Below are positions 16,467 to 25,518 of a DNA stretch of 64,000 nt, piece after piece. The notes beneath the pieces were generated by a model. The model was not told the origin of the DNA. It saw only the letters and a program-made list of their open reading frames with translations, and searched no databases. Within the stretch, counting starts at the first letter, position 1. Every line of letters begins with the position of its first letter. The DNA is from Hypnocyclicus thermotrophus (lineage in GTDB: Bacteria > Fusobacteriota > Fusobacteriia > Fusobacteriales > Fusobacteriaceae), in contig NZ_SOBG01000008.1 of the NCBI RefSeq assembly GCF_004365575.1, positions 62,001-126,000 of the forward strand, given 5' to 3'. Position numbers and translations under genes: made by a program.

Positions 16467-19148
16467 TTATCTTCCACAACAATTTTTATATTTTTTACCA
16501 CTTCCACAAGGACAAGGCTCATTTCTTCCTATTTTTTCACTTTTTCTAGGTTGCTGACGTTCTACTTCTCCTGTTTCATTTTGATGAATATAATTTATAT
16601 TTTCAGCATTTCTATTATGTCTTAGTTCTATATCTTCTTCTTTCTTTATTCTAATTTTAAATAAGAATGAAGTTACTTCTTCTTTTATTGTTCCTATCAT
16701 TTCAGCATAAATTTGTGATGATAATAATTGATAATGAACTAATGGATCACTTTGTCCATATGCTCTCAAGTGTATACCTTCTTTTAATTGATCAAGTGTT
16801 TTTAAGTTTTCTCTCCATCTAGAATCTGTTACTTCAAGTAATATATATTTTTCAAGTTTCCTAAAGATTTCATCGCCAAACTCTTTTTCTTTTAGCTCAT
16901 ATATTGCTAATAAATCATTGTATACTAATTCTTTTATTTCTGATATTGTTAATTTTAAAATTTTATCTATATCTAAATTATACTCATATAATTCATAAAG
17001 TCTATCATATAACTCTTTTGTTTTCCAATCTTCTGTTACATCTCCACTAAGTTTAGCAGATACTTCAGCATTTATTACATCTTTTAGCATATTAAGAACA
17101 GTATCTTTTAAATCATCTTTCATTATAGCTGCATTTCTACTTGCATATACCGCTTCTCTTTGTTTGTTCATTACATCATCATATTGAAGTAATGATTTTC
17201 TTATCCCAAAGTTTCTAGCTTCTACTTTCTTTTGTGCATTTCCCACCGCTCTTGAAATAAGAGGATGTGTAATAGGTTCATCTTCTGGTATATTTAATCT
17301 TTCCATTACACTTGCTACTCTATCAGAACCAAAAAGTCTCATCAAATCATCTTCTAACGAAAGATAAAATTCCGATGCTCCAGGATCTCCTTGTCTCCCA
17401 GAACGTCCTCTAAGCTGATTATCTATCCGTCTACTTTCATGTCTTTCAGTACCTAGTATAAATAATCCACCTGCTTTTAAAACTTTTTCTTTTTCGGCTT
17501 CGCATTGAGCTTTATATTTTTCAAATACTTCCTTATAATTTTCATGGTCTCTACTTCCTAATTCCCCTAAAGCCATGTATTCTGGATTACCTCCAAGCAT
17601 GATATCTGTACCCCTACCAGCCATATTTGTAGCAATAGTAACAGCTCCTAATCTTCCTGCTTGAGCTACTATTTCTGCTTCTCTTGCATGATATTTAGCA
17701 TTTAATACATTATGAGGAATTTTTCTTCTTTTTAACGCTTCAGATAACATTTCAGAATTTGATATTGATATAGTTCCCACAAGTACTGGTTGCCCTTTTT
17801 TATGTAATTCTTCTATTTTATTAACAATAGCTCTTACTTTTGCAGCATGATTTTTATAAATTATATCTTCTCTATCTTCTCTTATTACTGGTTTATTTGT
17901 AGGAATAACTATTACTCCTAATTTATATGTATGCATAAATTCTGCCGCTTCTGTTTCTGCTGTCCCTGTCATACCTGACAGTTTTTTATACATTCTAAAG
18001 TAATTTTGTAATGTTATAGATGCTAAAGTTTGATTTTCACCAGCAATATTTACATTCTCTTTTGCTTCGATCGCTTGATGAAGTCCCTCAGAATATCTTC
18101 TTCCTTCTAATGCTCTTCCTGTAAATTCATCTATTATTATTACTTCACCATCTTTTACAAGATAATCTTTATCTCTTTTAAATAACTCTTTTGCTCTTAA
18201 TGCTTGATTTAAGTAATGTGTAAGTTCTACATTTTCTGGTGAATATAAGTTATCTATTTTTAATATTTTTTCTACTTTTTTTACTCCTTTTTCAGTAAGT
18301 ACTATTGTATGTCCTTTTTCATCTACTTCATAGTCACCCCATTTTTCATCAGGAATATTCATCTCTTTTTTTAATTTTGGATCTGTAATTTTTTCTGTTT
18401 CATAACTTCTTACAAGTTGTTTTGCCACTTCATTAAATATAGTATACCATTTTGTAGTTTGTTCACTAGGTCCTGATATAATAAGTGGTGTTCTAGCCTC
18501 ATCTATTAATATAGAATCCACCTCATCAATAATAGCATAATTAAGTTCTCTTTGTACTTTTTGTTCAATTGAAGTAACCATATTATCTCTTAGATAATCA
18601 AATCCAAATTCACTATTTGTTCCATATAATACATCACATGCATACATTGCTTTTCTTTCTTCTATTGGTAGTCCATTAGTAACAACTCCTACTGTTAGTC
18701 CTAAAAACTTATATATTCTACCCATCATATCACTATCACGTGTAGCAAGATAATCATTTACAGTTATTACGTGTACCCCTTTACCTGGTAATGCATTTAA
18801 ATATACTGCAAGAGTTGCAACAAGAGTTTTTCCTTCTCCAGTTTTCATTTCTGCTATTTTACCTTCATGTAGTACAACTCCACCTATTAATTGTACGTCA
18901 TAATGTCTCATGCCAAGTACTCTAACAGAAGTTTCTCTAACTACTGCAAATGCTTCTGGTAAAATTTGGTCTAATGTCTCACCTTTATTTAATCTTTCTC
19001 TAAATTCTACTGTTTTTTGTTTTAAGTCTTCATCACTTAATTTTTGCATTTCTGGTTCTAATTTGTTAATTTCGTTAACAATTTTTCTTATTCTTTTAAT
19101 TTCTCTATCATTTTTTGTCCCAAAAATTTTAGTTATTGTTTTAAGCAT
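16467..19148 (-). CDS. secA: Protein translocase ATPase SecA
   Basis: This 893-residue motor drives preproteins through SecYEG. Walker A is MKTGEGKT, the DEAD-like box is [21 protein letters not shown], and helicase motifs [25 protein letters not shown] and [13 protein letters not shown] follow. The C-terminal linker ends in a zinc SEC-C motif, [20 protein letters not shown], used for SecB or ribosome binding. The start at 19148 is chosen because AGGAGAG lies 5 nt upstream; a longer frame from 19199 has no site. Confidence 0.98.
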   Translation of the reverse strand: MLKTITKIFGTKNDREIKRIRKIVNEINKLEPEMQKLSDEDLKQKTVEFRERLNKGETLDQILPEAFAVVRETSVRVLGMRHYDVQLIGGVVLHEGKIAEMKTGEGKTLVATLAVYLNALPGKGVHVITVNDYLATRDSDMMGRIYKFLGLTVGVVTNGLPIEERKAMYACDVLYGTNSEFGFDYLRDNMVTSIEQKVQRELNYAIIDEVDSILIDEARTPLIISGPSEQTTKWYTIFNEVAKQLVRSYETEKITDPKLKKEMNIPDEKWGDYEVDEKGHTIVLTEKGVKKVEKILKIDNLYSPENVELTHYLNQALRAKELFKRDKDYLVKDGEVIIIDEFTGRALEGRRYSEGLHQAIEAKENVNIAGENQTLASITLQNYFRMYKKLSGMTGTAETEAAEFMHTYKLGVIVIPTNKPVIREDREDIIYKNHAAKVRAIVNKIEELHKKGQPVLVGTISISNSEMLSEALKRRKIPHNVLNAKYHAREAEIVAQAGRLGAVTIATNMAGRGTDIMLGGNPEYMALGELGSRDHENYKEVFEKYKAQCEAEKEKVLKAGGLFILGTERHESRRIDNQLRGRSGRQGDPGASEFYLSLEDDLMRLFGSDRVASVMERLNIPEDEPITHPLISRAVGNAQKKVEARNFGIRKSLLQYDDVMNKQREAVYASRNAAIMKDDLKDTVLNMLKDVINAEVSAKLSGDVTEDWKTKELYDRLYELYEYNLDIDKILKLTISEIKELVYNDLLAIYELKEKEFGDEIFRKLEKYILLEVTDSRWRENLKTLDQLKEGIHLRAYGQSDPLVHYQLLSSQIYAEMIGTIKEEVTSFLFKIRIKKEEDIELRHNRNAENINYIHQNETGEVERQQPRKSEKIGRNEPCPCGSGKKYKNCCGR

Positions 19149-19189
19149 TGTTTCTCTCCTATCTACATAAAATATAATACTCCAAAAAT

Positions 19190-19218
19190 ATACTATCATA
19201 ACTAAGACCTTTAGTCAA
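19190..19218 (-). promoter_or_regulatory. Promoter of secA
   Basis: On the minus strand, TTGACT, a 17-nt spacer and TAGTAT lie about 42 nt before the secA start, in the divergent intergenic region. Confidence 0.55.
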
Positions 19219-19310
19219 TTTGAAATATTTTATTTTTAATTCGATTCTACTACTCCATTTAAATTCTATTTTCTATATTAATAAACTTATGAAATTTTCT
19301 TTTAGAATTA

Positions 19311-19340
19311 TTGACAATTATAATAAATTAAAGCTATACT
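19311..19340 (+). promoter_or_regulatory. Promoter of the FAD oxidoreductase gene
   Basis: A perfect TTGACA -35 is followed after 18 nt by TATACT, about 38 nt before the start codon. No clear operator symmetry was seen. Confidence 0.7.
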
Positions 19341-19377
19341 TTTATTACATAGGTTATCATAGAAAGAGGTAGATATT

Positions 19378-20826
19378 ATGTATGATATTATAATTATAGG
19401 AGCTGGTGTAATAGGAAGTCTTATCGCTAGAGAATTATCAAAATACAATATAAAAATTGCTTTATTAGAAAAAAATGATGATGTAAGTTGTGGAGCTAGT
19501 AAAGCAAACTCTGGTATTATTCATGGTGGATACGATGCAAAACATGGTACTTTAAAATCTAAACTTTCATATAAAGGGAACCAAATGTATGATAAATTAA
19601 ATTCTGAATTAAATTTTGGTTTTGAAAGAATAGGAAGTTTAGTTGTTGGATATAATGAAGAAGATTTAAAATCGCTTAAAAAACTTATAGAAAATGGTGT
19701 TAAAAATGGTGTTAAAAATCTAAAATTATTAACAAAAGAAAAAATAAAAGAAATTGAGCCAAACATAAATGATAATGTTCAATATGCTGTATATTGTAGT
19801 GATGTAGGAATTGTTTCTCCTTACGAAGTAACTATTGCTGCTGCTGAAAACGCCATTAAGAATGGAGTTAAATTATTTTTGAATAGTGAGGTTATTTCTA
19901 TAAAAAAAGATGAATTTTTTATAGTTGAAACTCAAAAAAAAATATTTAAAACAAGATATATAATAAATTGCGCTGGTTTATATAGTGATAAAATAGCTAA
20001 TATGGTTGGAATTGATGATTTTTATATTATTCCACGAAAAGGTGAATACATGTTATTTGAAAAATATTATGGCGATATTGTAAATCATGTAATATTTCAA
20101 GTTCCTACAGTTCATGGAAAAGGGGTATTAGTTACAAAAACTTATCATAATAATTTAATGATTGGTCCAAATGCACAAGAAATTAATACAAAAGATGATA
20201 AATCTACATCATTAGAAAATTTAAAATCTATATATATAAAATCTAAAAATTCTATACCTAATATTGACTATAAAAAGATAATTCGTTCCTTTGCAGGTAT
20301 AAGAGCTACTAGTAATAAACATGATTTTATTATAGAAGAAAGTAAAATTAAAAATTTTATAAATGTAGCGGGTATAGAATCTCCAGGTCTTACAAGCGCT
20401 CCTGCTATTGCACAAATGGTTGAAAATATTTTATTAAATAAAGAATCTTTTAAAAAAAATAAAAAATATAATCCATATAGAAAATTTATTGTAAAGAAAA
20501 AAACAAAAGATGAATTACTTTCAAACACTGAATTAAAACCTTTATTAGATAATGAAACATATATATGTAGATGTGAGCAAGTAAGTAAAGAAATTATTTT
20601 AGACGCCCTTTCTAGAGGAATAGAGGTAAAATCAGTAGATGGTATAAAAAGACGTACTCGTGCAGGGATGGGAATATGTCAAGGAAATTTCTGTAGTTCT
20701 CGTGTAAAAAAAATAATCAGTAAATATTATAACATACCAATTGAAACAGTAAAAGATAGAGAAGAGGCAAGTGGTATTATAAATGAAAGAGTAAATAGAA
20801 TAGAGATTTTAAAAAATTTCAAATAA
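19378..20826 (+). CDS. FAD-dependent oxidoreductase with C-terminal BFD-like [2Fe-2S] domain (GlpA/LhgO-like)
   Basis: 482 residues. The N-terminal Rossmann motif DIIIIGAGVIGSLIARELS and the DAO-family fold run to about 370, including the GIIHGGYDA segment and a GIRATSNKHDFIIEES region. The C-terminal domain has four cysteines (YICRCEQVS, then GMGICQGNFCSSRV), matching the BFD-like 2Fe-2S module of anaerobic glycerol-3-phosphate dehydrogenase-type enzymes. The substrate may be glycerol-3-phosphate or a 2-hydroxy acid and is not decided by sequence. The usual partner genes are absent; it is monocistronic. Confidence 0.85.
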   Translation: MYDIIIIGAGVIGSLIARELSKYNIKIALLEKNDDVSCGASKANSGIIHGGYDAKHGTLKSKLSYKGNQMYDKLNSELNFGFERIGSLVVGYNEEDLKSLKKLIENGVKNGVKNLKLLTKEKIKEIEPNINDNVQYAVYCSDVGIVSPYEVTIAAAENAIKNGVKLFLNSEVISIKKDEFFIVETQKKIFKTRYIINCAGLYSDKIANMVGIDDFYIIPRKGEYMLFEKYYGDIVNHVIFQVPTVHGKGVLVTKTYHNNLMIGPNAQEINTKDDKSTSLENLKSIYIKSKNSIPNIDYKKIIRSFAGIRATSNKHDFIIEESKIKNFINVAGIESPGLTSAPAIAQMVENILLNKESFKKNKKYNPYRKFIVKKKTKDELLSNTELKPLLDNETYICRCEQVSKEIILDALSRGIEVKSVDGIKRRTRAGMGICQGNFCSSRVKKIISKYYNIPIETVKDREEASGIINERVNRIEILKNFK

Positions 20827-20851
20827 AATTTAATTTTTTATTTTTTAGTAA

Positions 20852-20880
20852 AAAAAGCCAGAATTAAAATCTGGCTTTTT
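20852..20880. terminator. Bidirectional intrinsic terminator
   Basis: AAAAAGCCAGA, a 7-nt loop and TCTGGCTTTTT lie between the convergent oxidoreductase gene and queC, with tails usable on both strands. Confidence 0.9.
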
Positions 20881-20890
20881 ATCTTTTTCT

Positions 20891-21568
20891 TTAAAAATTT
20901 TTCTTTAAAAATTTTTGTTCGAATTCTTCATAACCTTTTTTTCTAAGTACACATGAAGGACATTCTCCACATCCATCACCTTTTATTCCATTATAACAAG
21001 TGAGTGTATCATTTTTTATAATATCTAGTACTCCTAGCTCATAAGCCATATTCCATGTTTCTGCTTTATCAAGCCACATAAGAGGTGTTTCTACAACAAA
21101 TTGATAATCCATGGCAAGATTTAATGTAGTATTTAACGATTTTATAAAGTGATCTCTACAATCTGGATATCCACTAAAATCACTTTGTGATACTCCTGTA
21201 ATTATAATATTTATATCTCTTTGTTTTGCAAATACTGCTGCAAAAGTAAGAAAAATCATATTTCTACCATCAACAAATGTATTTGGAATTCCTTCTACTT
21301 CACCTTTCGGTACATTTACATCTACTCTAGTAAGTGCATTTGGAGCTAGTTGATTTAATAAACTCATATCTAATATATGATGCTCTATTCCATGTTTTTT
21401 AGTTATTTCTTGTGCACATTCAAGTTCTAATTTATGTTTTTGACCATAATCAAAAGACAATGCTATAACTTCTTTATACTCTTTTTTCGCTTTAAATAAA
21501 AGTGTTGTACTATCTTGACCACCACTAAATACAACTACTGCTCTATTTTTGTTAATTCTTTCTTTCAC
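20891..21568 (-). CDS. queC: 7-cyano-7-deazaguanine (preQ0) synthase QueC
   Basis: 225 residues starting at a GTG (position 21568) with GGGAGG 6 nt upstream; the longer ATG frame from 21613 lacks a site and overlaps folE. The enzyme converts 7-carboxy-7-deazaguanine to preQ0 with ATP and ammonia. The PP-loop motif is [15 protein letters not shown], and the C-terminal zinc site is [19 protein letters not shown]. It is the last gene of the riboswitch-controlled operon. Confidence 0.96.
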   Translation of the reverse strand: MKERINKNRAVVVFSGGQDSTTLLFKAKKEYKEVIALSFDYGQKHKLELECAQEITKKHGIEHHILDMSLLNQLAPNALTRVDVNVPKGEVEGIPNTFVDGRNMIFLTFAAVFAKQRDINIIITGVSQSDFSGYPDCRDHFIKSLNTTLNLAMDYQFVVETPLMWLDKAETWNMAYELGVLDIIKNDTLTCYNGIKGDGCGECPSCVLRKKGYEEFEQKFLKKNF

Positions 21569-21599
21569 TTTTTTCCTCCCTAAATTTCTTTTGAATTTT

Positions 21600-22178
21600 T
21601 TATAACATTCCAAGTAGATTATTTAATAACTCTTTATCTTCTTTAAATTTTCCTCTAAGAGTTGTTGTCATGGTTTTAGTTCCTGGCTTTTTTATCCCTC
21701 TTGTTGTCATACAAGCGTGCTCACCTGTTATAATTACTGCTACATCTTCTGTTTCGGTAATTTTTTGCATGATTTCAGCTATATCCTTACCTATTCTTTC
21801 TTGTAATTGAGGTCTTCTTCCTACCATATCAGCAATTCTTACTACTTTACTTAATCCAATGATTTTTTCTTTTGGAATATATGCTACTGCAACCTTCATA
21901 TTATACATAAGAGCCAAATGATGCTCACACATAGAAAAAATTTCTATATCTTTTAATAAAACCATATCTTTATTGTTTTCTATATAACAATCCTCTTCAT
22001 CAAATGTTACTCCAAACATTTTTACTATTTCATCATTTGTATATTTTAACCCTTCAAAAATTTCCTCATACATTCTAGCTACTCTCATAGGTGTCCCTTG
22101 TAATCCTTCTCTCTCAGGATTTTCACCTATTAATTTTAATATTTCTTTTACATGATAAGCTATTTTTTCTTTATTCAT
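21600..22178 (-). CDS. folE: GTP cyclohydrolase I
   Basis: About 192 residues. It converts GTP to dihydroneopterin triphosphate, the first step for both folate and queuosine. Zinc ligands are in [10 protein letters not shown] and EHACMTTRG, and the active-site stretch [22 protein letters not shown] is intact. Start at 22178 ([10 protein letters not shown]) is preferred, with GAGGGG about 12 nt upstream in the end of queE; an in-frame ATG at 22202 has no site. Placement inside the que operon points to a queuosine supply role. Confidence 0.95.
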   Translation of the reverse strand: MNKEKIAYHVKEILKLIGENPEREGLQGTPMRVARMYEEIFEGLKYTNDEIVKMFGVTFDEEDCYIENNKDMVLLKDIEIFSMCEHHLALMYNMKVAVAYIPKEKIIGLSKVVRIADMVGRRPQLQERIGKDIAEIMQKITETEDVAVIITGEHACMTTRGIKKPGTKTMTTTLRGKFKEDKELLNNLLGML

Positions 22179-22185
22179 CGTATCT

Positions 22186-22854
22186 TTATACCCCTCTTTC
22201 ATCAGGATTCCATATAATTTTGTGCATTTGTAACTGCAATCTCACATCAGTTAATTTATGTTCTTTCATAAACTCTACTATATATTTTGGCTCTATCTCT
22301 TTAAATACAGGGCTAAAATATACTTTACCCTCTTTTATATAATTTTTTATTATATTTTTAGCTCTAATAAGATCATAGTTACTTCCTATAACAAATTTTA
22401 TAGTATCTTTATGAGTTAGTTTATCAAAATTCTCAATTTTCATCAACCCTTCCATTTTACTTGTAGGTAATTTATAATCCATAGTAATATATACTCTTTC
22501 TCTATTTATCTTTTCTAATTTTGATAAATCTATACTTCCATTTGTCTCTATTTCAATATTTATTTTATTATTAATAGATAATATTTCTTGTATAACCACA
22601 CTAATATCATCTTGTAAAAGAGGTTCTCCACCTGTTAAAGTAATATTTTTAATATTATACATATTTATATCATTTTTTATATCTTCTATTGTTATATAAA
22701 TAGTATTTACATTTTTTTCATTCGCCCACATTGTATCACAATAAGTACATTTTAGATTACAACTCGGAAATCGAATAAATAAACTAATTTCTCCTGCTCT
22801 TTGTCCTTCACCATTTATACTAATAAATTTTTCTACTATTTTATATTGTTTCAT
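22186..22854 (-). CDS. queE: 7-carboxy-7-deazaguanine synthase QueE
   Basis: This 222-residue radical-SAM enzyme rearranges 6-carboxytetrahydropterin to CDG. The cluster motif is [12 protein letters not shown] (CxxxCxxC, with the QueE-typical short N-terminus [13 protein letters not shown]), and [11 protein letters not shown] is the SAM-binding GGE motif. Its ATG overlaps the queD stop (ATGA). Length fits the family. Confidence 0.95.
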   Translation of the reverse strand: MKQYKIVEKFISINGEGQRAGEISLFIRFPSCNLKCTYCDTMWANEKNVNTIYITIEDIKNDINMYNIKNITLTGGEPLLQDDISVVIQEILSINNKINIEIETNGSIDLSKLEKINRERVYITMDYKLPTSKMEGLMKIENFDKLTHKDTIKFVIGSNYDLIRAKNIIKNYIKEGKVYFSPVFKEIEPKYIVEFMKEHKLTDVRLQLQMHKIIWNPDERGV

Positions 22855-23273
22855 CTCTGCTCCTCATAAATAGCACTATTATTTGGTGTTTCATATACTA
22901 TTACTCTTTTTACATCAAATTTTTTATTAAATTCATCATAAAAATATTTTGAAAAATTTTCTGCAGTAGGTCTAAACTCTACTTCAATCAATCTAAAATT
23001 TTCTCCTTGAAGCATATTAAAAAGCTCTTTTGATAAACTGTTTTTTTCTACAATTAAAGCATGATCATGAAAATCTACAAATTCTTTTACAACTTTTTTT
23101 AAATCACCAAAATCTACTACCATTCCTCTAAGATGGCCATTTTCTACTAATGCATCTGATTTTATTTCCACTACTACTCTCCATCTATGGCCATGAATAT
23201 TAGCACACTTCCCTTTATATCCTTTTAAAAAATGTGCACTATCAAAACTATGTTCTGTCTGTAAAATATACAT
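22851..23273 (-). CDS. queD: 6-carboxytetrahydropterin synthase QueD
   Basis: 140 residues beginning MYILQTEHSFDSAHFL. The start at 23273 is preferred because AAGGAGT lies 7 nt upstream. The family motif KCANIHGHRWRV has the active-site Cys and two zinc His; FDSAHFL supplies the third His. PTAENFSKYFYDEF and the C-terminal ETPNNSAIY are typical. It follows the activator gene with a 5-nt gap. Confidence 0.95.
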   Translation of the reverse strand: MYILQTEHSFDSAHFLKGYKGKCANIHGHRWRVVVEIKSDALVENGHLRGMVVDFGDLKKVVKEFVDFHDHALIVEKNSLSKELFNMLQGENFRLIEVEFRPTAENFSKYFYDEFNKKFDVKRVIVYETPNNSAIYEEQR

Positions 23274-23278
23274 ATTTT

Positions 23279-24046
23279 TTACTCCTTTTCTATAAAATTC
23301 ATTCCATAATAGCAACAACCAATAGCTCCATTAAATTGTGGTTCATCTAATATTAAAATGTCATTATAATCATTTTGTAAATATTCTTTTATTGCCTTAT
23401 TTTTCGCTACGCCACCACTTATTATCAATTCATCAGATAAAAATTTTGTAAGCATAGGTCGAAGTCTTTTATACATAGAATAATTTACTCCTGCACAAAG
23501 AACTTCTACACTATTTCCTTCAGCAATTTTTCCAATTAGCTCTGATTCTGAAAATACTGCACAAGTTGAATTAAGTTCAACAGGATTTATGTAATGATTT
23601 GATAATTCATCTAAAGATATTTCAAGTACATTGCTCATATTTTCAAGATATCTTCCGCATGAAGCAGCACATTTATCATTTAAATCAAGATCTGTTATTA
23701 TTCCTTTTTCTACTTTTATTATTTTTACATCTTGACCACCCACATCAAGTAAGATAAAATCTTTTTTCTCTGTTTGGTACATAGCTCCATATGCATGAGC
23801 TTTTATTTCATTTATAGGCATAAACATTTTTAAATCTGTATTATTTCTACCATAACCTGTAGATATTCCTATATCTATATTTTTTATTCCTAGCTTTTCT
23901 AAATCAACTGTTATTTTTTCATTATAATTACAATAATTTTTATAAAATTTAACTGTACTCATTTTAAATTTTTCAATAATTTTATTGTTTTCCATAAGAA
24001 CAATTTTTACTTCTCTACTACCTAAATCTATACCTAAGATTCTCAT
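23279..24046 (-). CDS. BadF/BadG/HgdC-family ATPase, activator of a 2-hydroxyacyl-CoA dehydratase-like protein
   Basis: 255 residues of the ASKHA fold. LGIDLGSREVKIVLM is the phosphate-1 motif and LLDVGGQDVKIIKV the phosphate-2 motif. Cys in NDKCAASCGRYLE and NSTCAVFSESELIG are the ligands expected to bridge a [4Fe-4S] cluster across a dimer, as in HgdC. Such proteins use ATP to push an electron at very low potential into a partner. The ATG overlaps the partner's stop (ATGA). It is embedded in the queuosine operon, where a dehydratase activator is not expected. The electron-activator role is inferred. Confidence 0.85.
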   Translation of the reverse strand: MRILGIDLGSREVKIVLMENNKIIEKFKMSTVKFYKNYCNYNEKITVDLEKLGIKNIDIGISTGYGRNNTDLKMFMPINEIKAHAYGAMYQTEKKDFILLDVGGQDVKIIKVEKGIITDLDLNDKCAASCGRYLENMSNVLEISLDELSNHYINPVELNSTCAVFSESELIGKIAEGNSVEVLCAGVNYSMYKRLRPMLTKFLSDELIISGGVAKNKAIKEYLQNDYNDILILDEPQFNGAIGCCYYGMNFIEKE

Positions 24047-25044
24047 CTATTACTCCTTTTTTTTAAATCTAATAACATATCTAAAAATGCTTCTATTCTT
24101 AATTTTGTTCTAGCATCTAGTCTATCATCCTTATCTCCTTCAATATTTAATACAGGAATATTTAATCTATTTTTTATAATAATATCTTCCATCGCTCTAT
24201 GACAAAAACTTTGAGTATAATGTATTATTCCGTCTATTTTTCTTTCGTTTATCTGTTTTTCTAGTTCTTTTATTCTATAATCTATATCATATGGATAAGT
24301 ATAATCATAGTATTGTTCATAAATATTGTCATATTTAAACGCTCTCGGAAATGCAAACTCTCTTGGAACTTCATTATAAACTATTTTTGAATCAAATTTT
24401 TCTACAAATTCATGTAAATCACTAAACATTGTAGGTACTCCAATTAATCCTAAATTTAATTTCTTAATATCTGGAGTTCTTTTAATTATTTCTTTTAATT
24501 TCTCATCTAAAAATTTTGAATAATTATCTAAATCACCATCAAAATCGCTTAAACAAAGTTGTAAAATATGATTTTCAAATCCGCTTACTTTTCCTTGTAA
24601 TGTTAATTCATCTATTTTTCGAGCTTTTTCTCTAATATTGTTTATTTCCCATCTTATATTTTCTACTTCTTCCAATGTAACATTAAAAAGACTCATAAAT
24701 TTATCTATCTCTTTTTTTATATCTTCAAGGTTATGCGAATGCGGATAAGAAAATGGATAAAGCTTTATTCCTTTTTCTTTAAAAAGTTCTAATAATACTT
24801 TTGTATTTGAACAATCTCCTTCCAACACTGCTACTACCTCTTTTATTCCTTCACTTATACAAGCACTATAAATGCCTTTTATCCATGCACACATACTTTT
24901 AGGAAAACCATATTTTTCTGCATCATGTATATATTCTCTATAGTCATCAGATACTATAAAAACATTATTTAAATCAACTACTTTATATCCAGCAGCTAAC
25001 AACACTTCAATTGGAACTGTTGTTGTTATTCCTATTTTCTTCAT
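24043..25044 (-). CDS. 2-hydroxyacyl-CoA dehydratase D-component-like [Fe-S] protein (HgdB/DCCP family)
   Basis: 333 residues, shorter than HgdA/HgdB (about 380-480). Candidate cluster cysteines are C52 (KSMCAWIKG), C62, C78 (EGDCSNTK) and one in YTQSFCHRAMEDI near the C-terminus, giving the three-or-more Cys pattern of this family. It is a single subunit with one activator, like the E. coli YjiM/YjiL and double-cubane-cluster pairs, not the two-subunit dehydratases. It is the first gene after the preQ1-I riboswitch, with AAGGAG before ATG. No acyl-CoA pathway genes are near. Confidence 0.83.
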   Translation of the reverse strand: MKKIGITTTVPIEVLLAAGYKVVDLNNVFIVSDDYREYIHDAEKYGFPKSMCAWIKGIYSACISEGIKEVVAVLEGDCSNTKVLLELFKEKGIKLYPFSYPHSHNLEDIKKEIDKFMSLFNVTLEEVENIRWEINNIREKARKIDELTLQGKVSGFENHILQLCLSDFDGDLDNYSKFLDEKLKEIIKRTPDIKKLNLGLIGVPTMFSDLHEFVEKFDSKIVYNEVPREFAFPRAFKYDNIYEQYYDYTYPYDIDYRIKELEKQINERKIDGIIHYTQSFCHRAMEDIIIKNRLNIPVLNIEGDKDDRLDARTKLRIEAFLDMLLDLKKRSNR

Positions 25045-25075
25045 CTTCTTTACTCCTTAAATTTCTTCAAAAATC

Positions 25076-25152
25076 AAAAAAAAGATAGACTTTGCCTATC
25101 TTAACAAAGCCCTAGTTTTATTTATAGACAGGATGGTGCAACTGAACTGTCT
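25076..25152 (-). ncRNA. preQ1-I riboswitch with intrinsic terminator
   Basis: Minus strand, reading from 25152. P1 is AGACAG pairing with CTGTCT, with loop 1 TTCAGTTGCACCATC between them. An A-rich tail (ATAAATAAAACTAGGG) follows, whose AACT can pair with loop-1 AGTT to form the H-type pseudoknot of class I aptamers. This agrees with B. subtilis-type preQ1-I in order, A-rich tail and loop C content. Directly after comes a terminator (AAGATAG, 7-nt loop, CTATCTT, 8 T). TTTG/CAAA alternatives near 25091-25106 could form an antiterminator. It controls the hgdB-like/que operon by attenuation. Confidence 0.85.
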
Positions 25153-25171
25153 TATTTAATTTGAGAAAAAA

Positions 25172-25200
25172 ATTATATCATATTTTTAATAATTTGTAAA
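25172..25200 (-). promoter_or_regulatory. Promoter of the preQ1 riboswitch operon
   Basis: On the minus strand, TTTACA, a 17-nt spacer ending TGA and TATAAT (extended -10) lie about 20 nt before the aptamer. Transcription start is expected near 25165. Confidence 0.75.
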
Positions 25201-25311
25201 AATTTTTTTGAAATTTTATAAAAATTATATAATTAAATACATAAAAAAATATTTAATAAAACTTATACTAAGAATATAAATAATTAATAATAAATTAGCT
25301 AGTATTTTATA

Positions 25312-25354
25312 GATTATAAAAAGGTTAAAGCAGAGCTTTAACCTTTTTATAATC
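25312..25354. terminator. Long bidirectional terminator after the transporter operon
   Basis: A 19-bp perfect stem (GATTATAAAAAGGTTAAAG and its complement) with the 5-nt loop CAGAG. It lies downstream of the transporter small-subunit gene and has T-rich arms on both strands. Confidence 0.85.
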
Positions 25355-25399
25355 TTATTTTAGATATATTTAATTTAAAATTATACTATTAAATGCTAA

Positions 25400-25495
25400 T
25401 TAATCATTTTTAACTGCAATTGATAAACAAACTCCAAATCCACCCCATAAAACTATCATACTAAATACTGCCATAACTATAGAACTATTACTCAT
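25400..25495 (-). CDS. MetS-type NSS transporter small subunit
   Basis: 31 residues, MSNSSIVMAVFSMIVLWGG followed by FGVCLSIAVKND: one hydrophobic helix with a charged end, matching the tiny MetS subunits that accompany bacterial NSS amino-acid importers. AAGGAGAG lies about 6 nt before the ATG, and the gene is 23 nt after the transporter stop, in the same operon. In Corynebacterium MetS is needed for MetP-mediated methionine and alanine uptake; assignment of substrate here is inference. Confidence 0.85.
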   Translation of the reverse strand: MSNSSIVMAVFSMIVLWGGFGVCLSIAVKND

Positions 25496-25518
25496 AATTT
25501 ATCTCTCCTTTCACTTCT

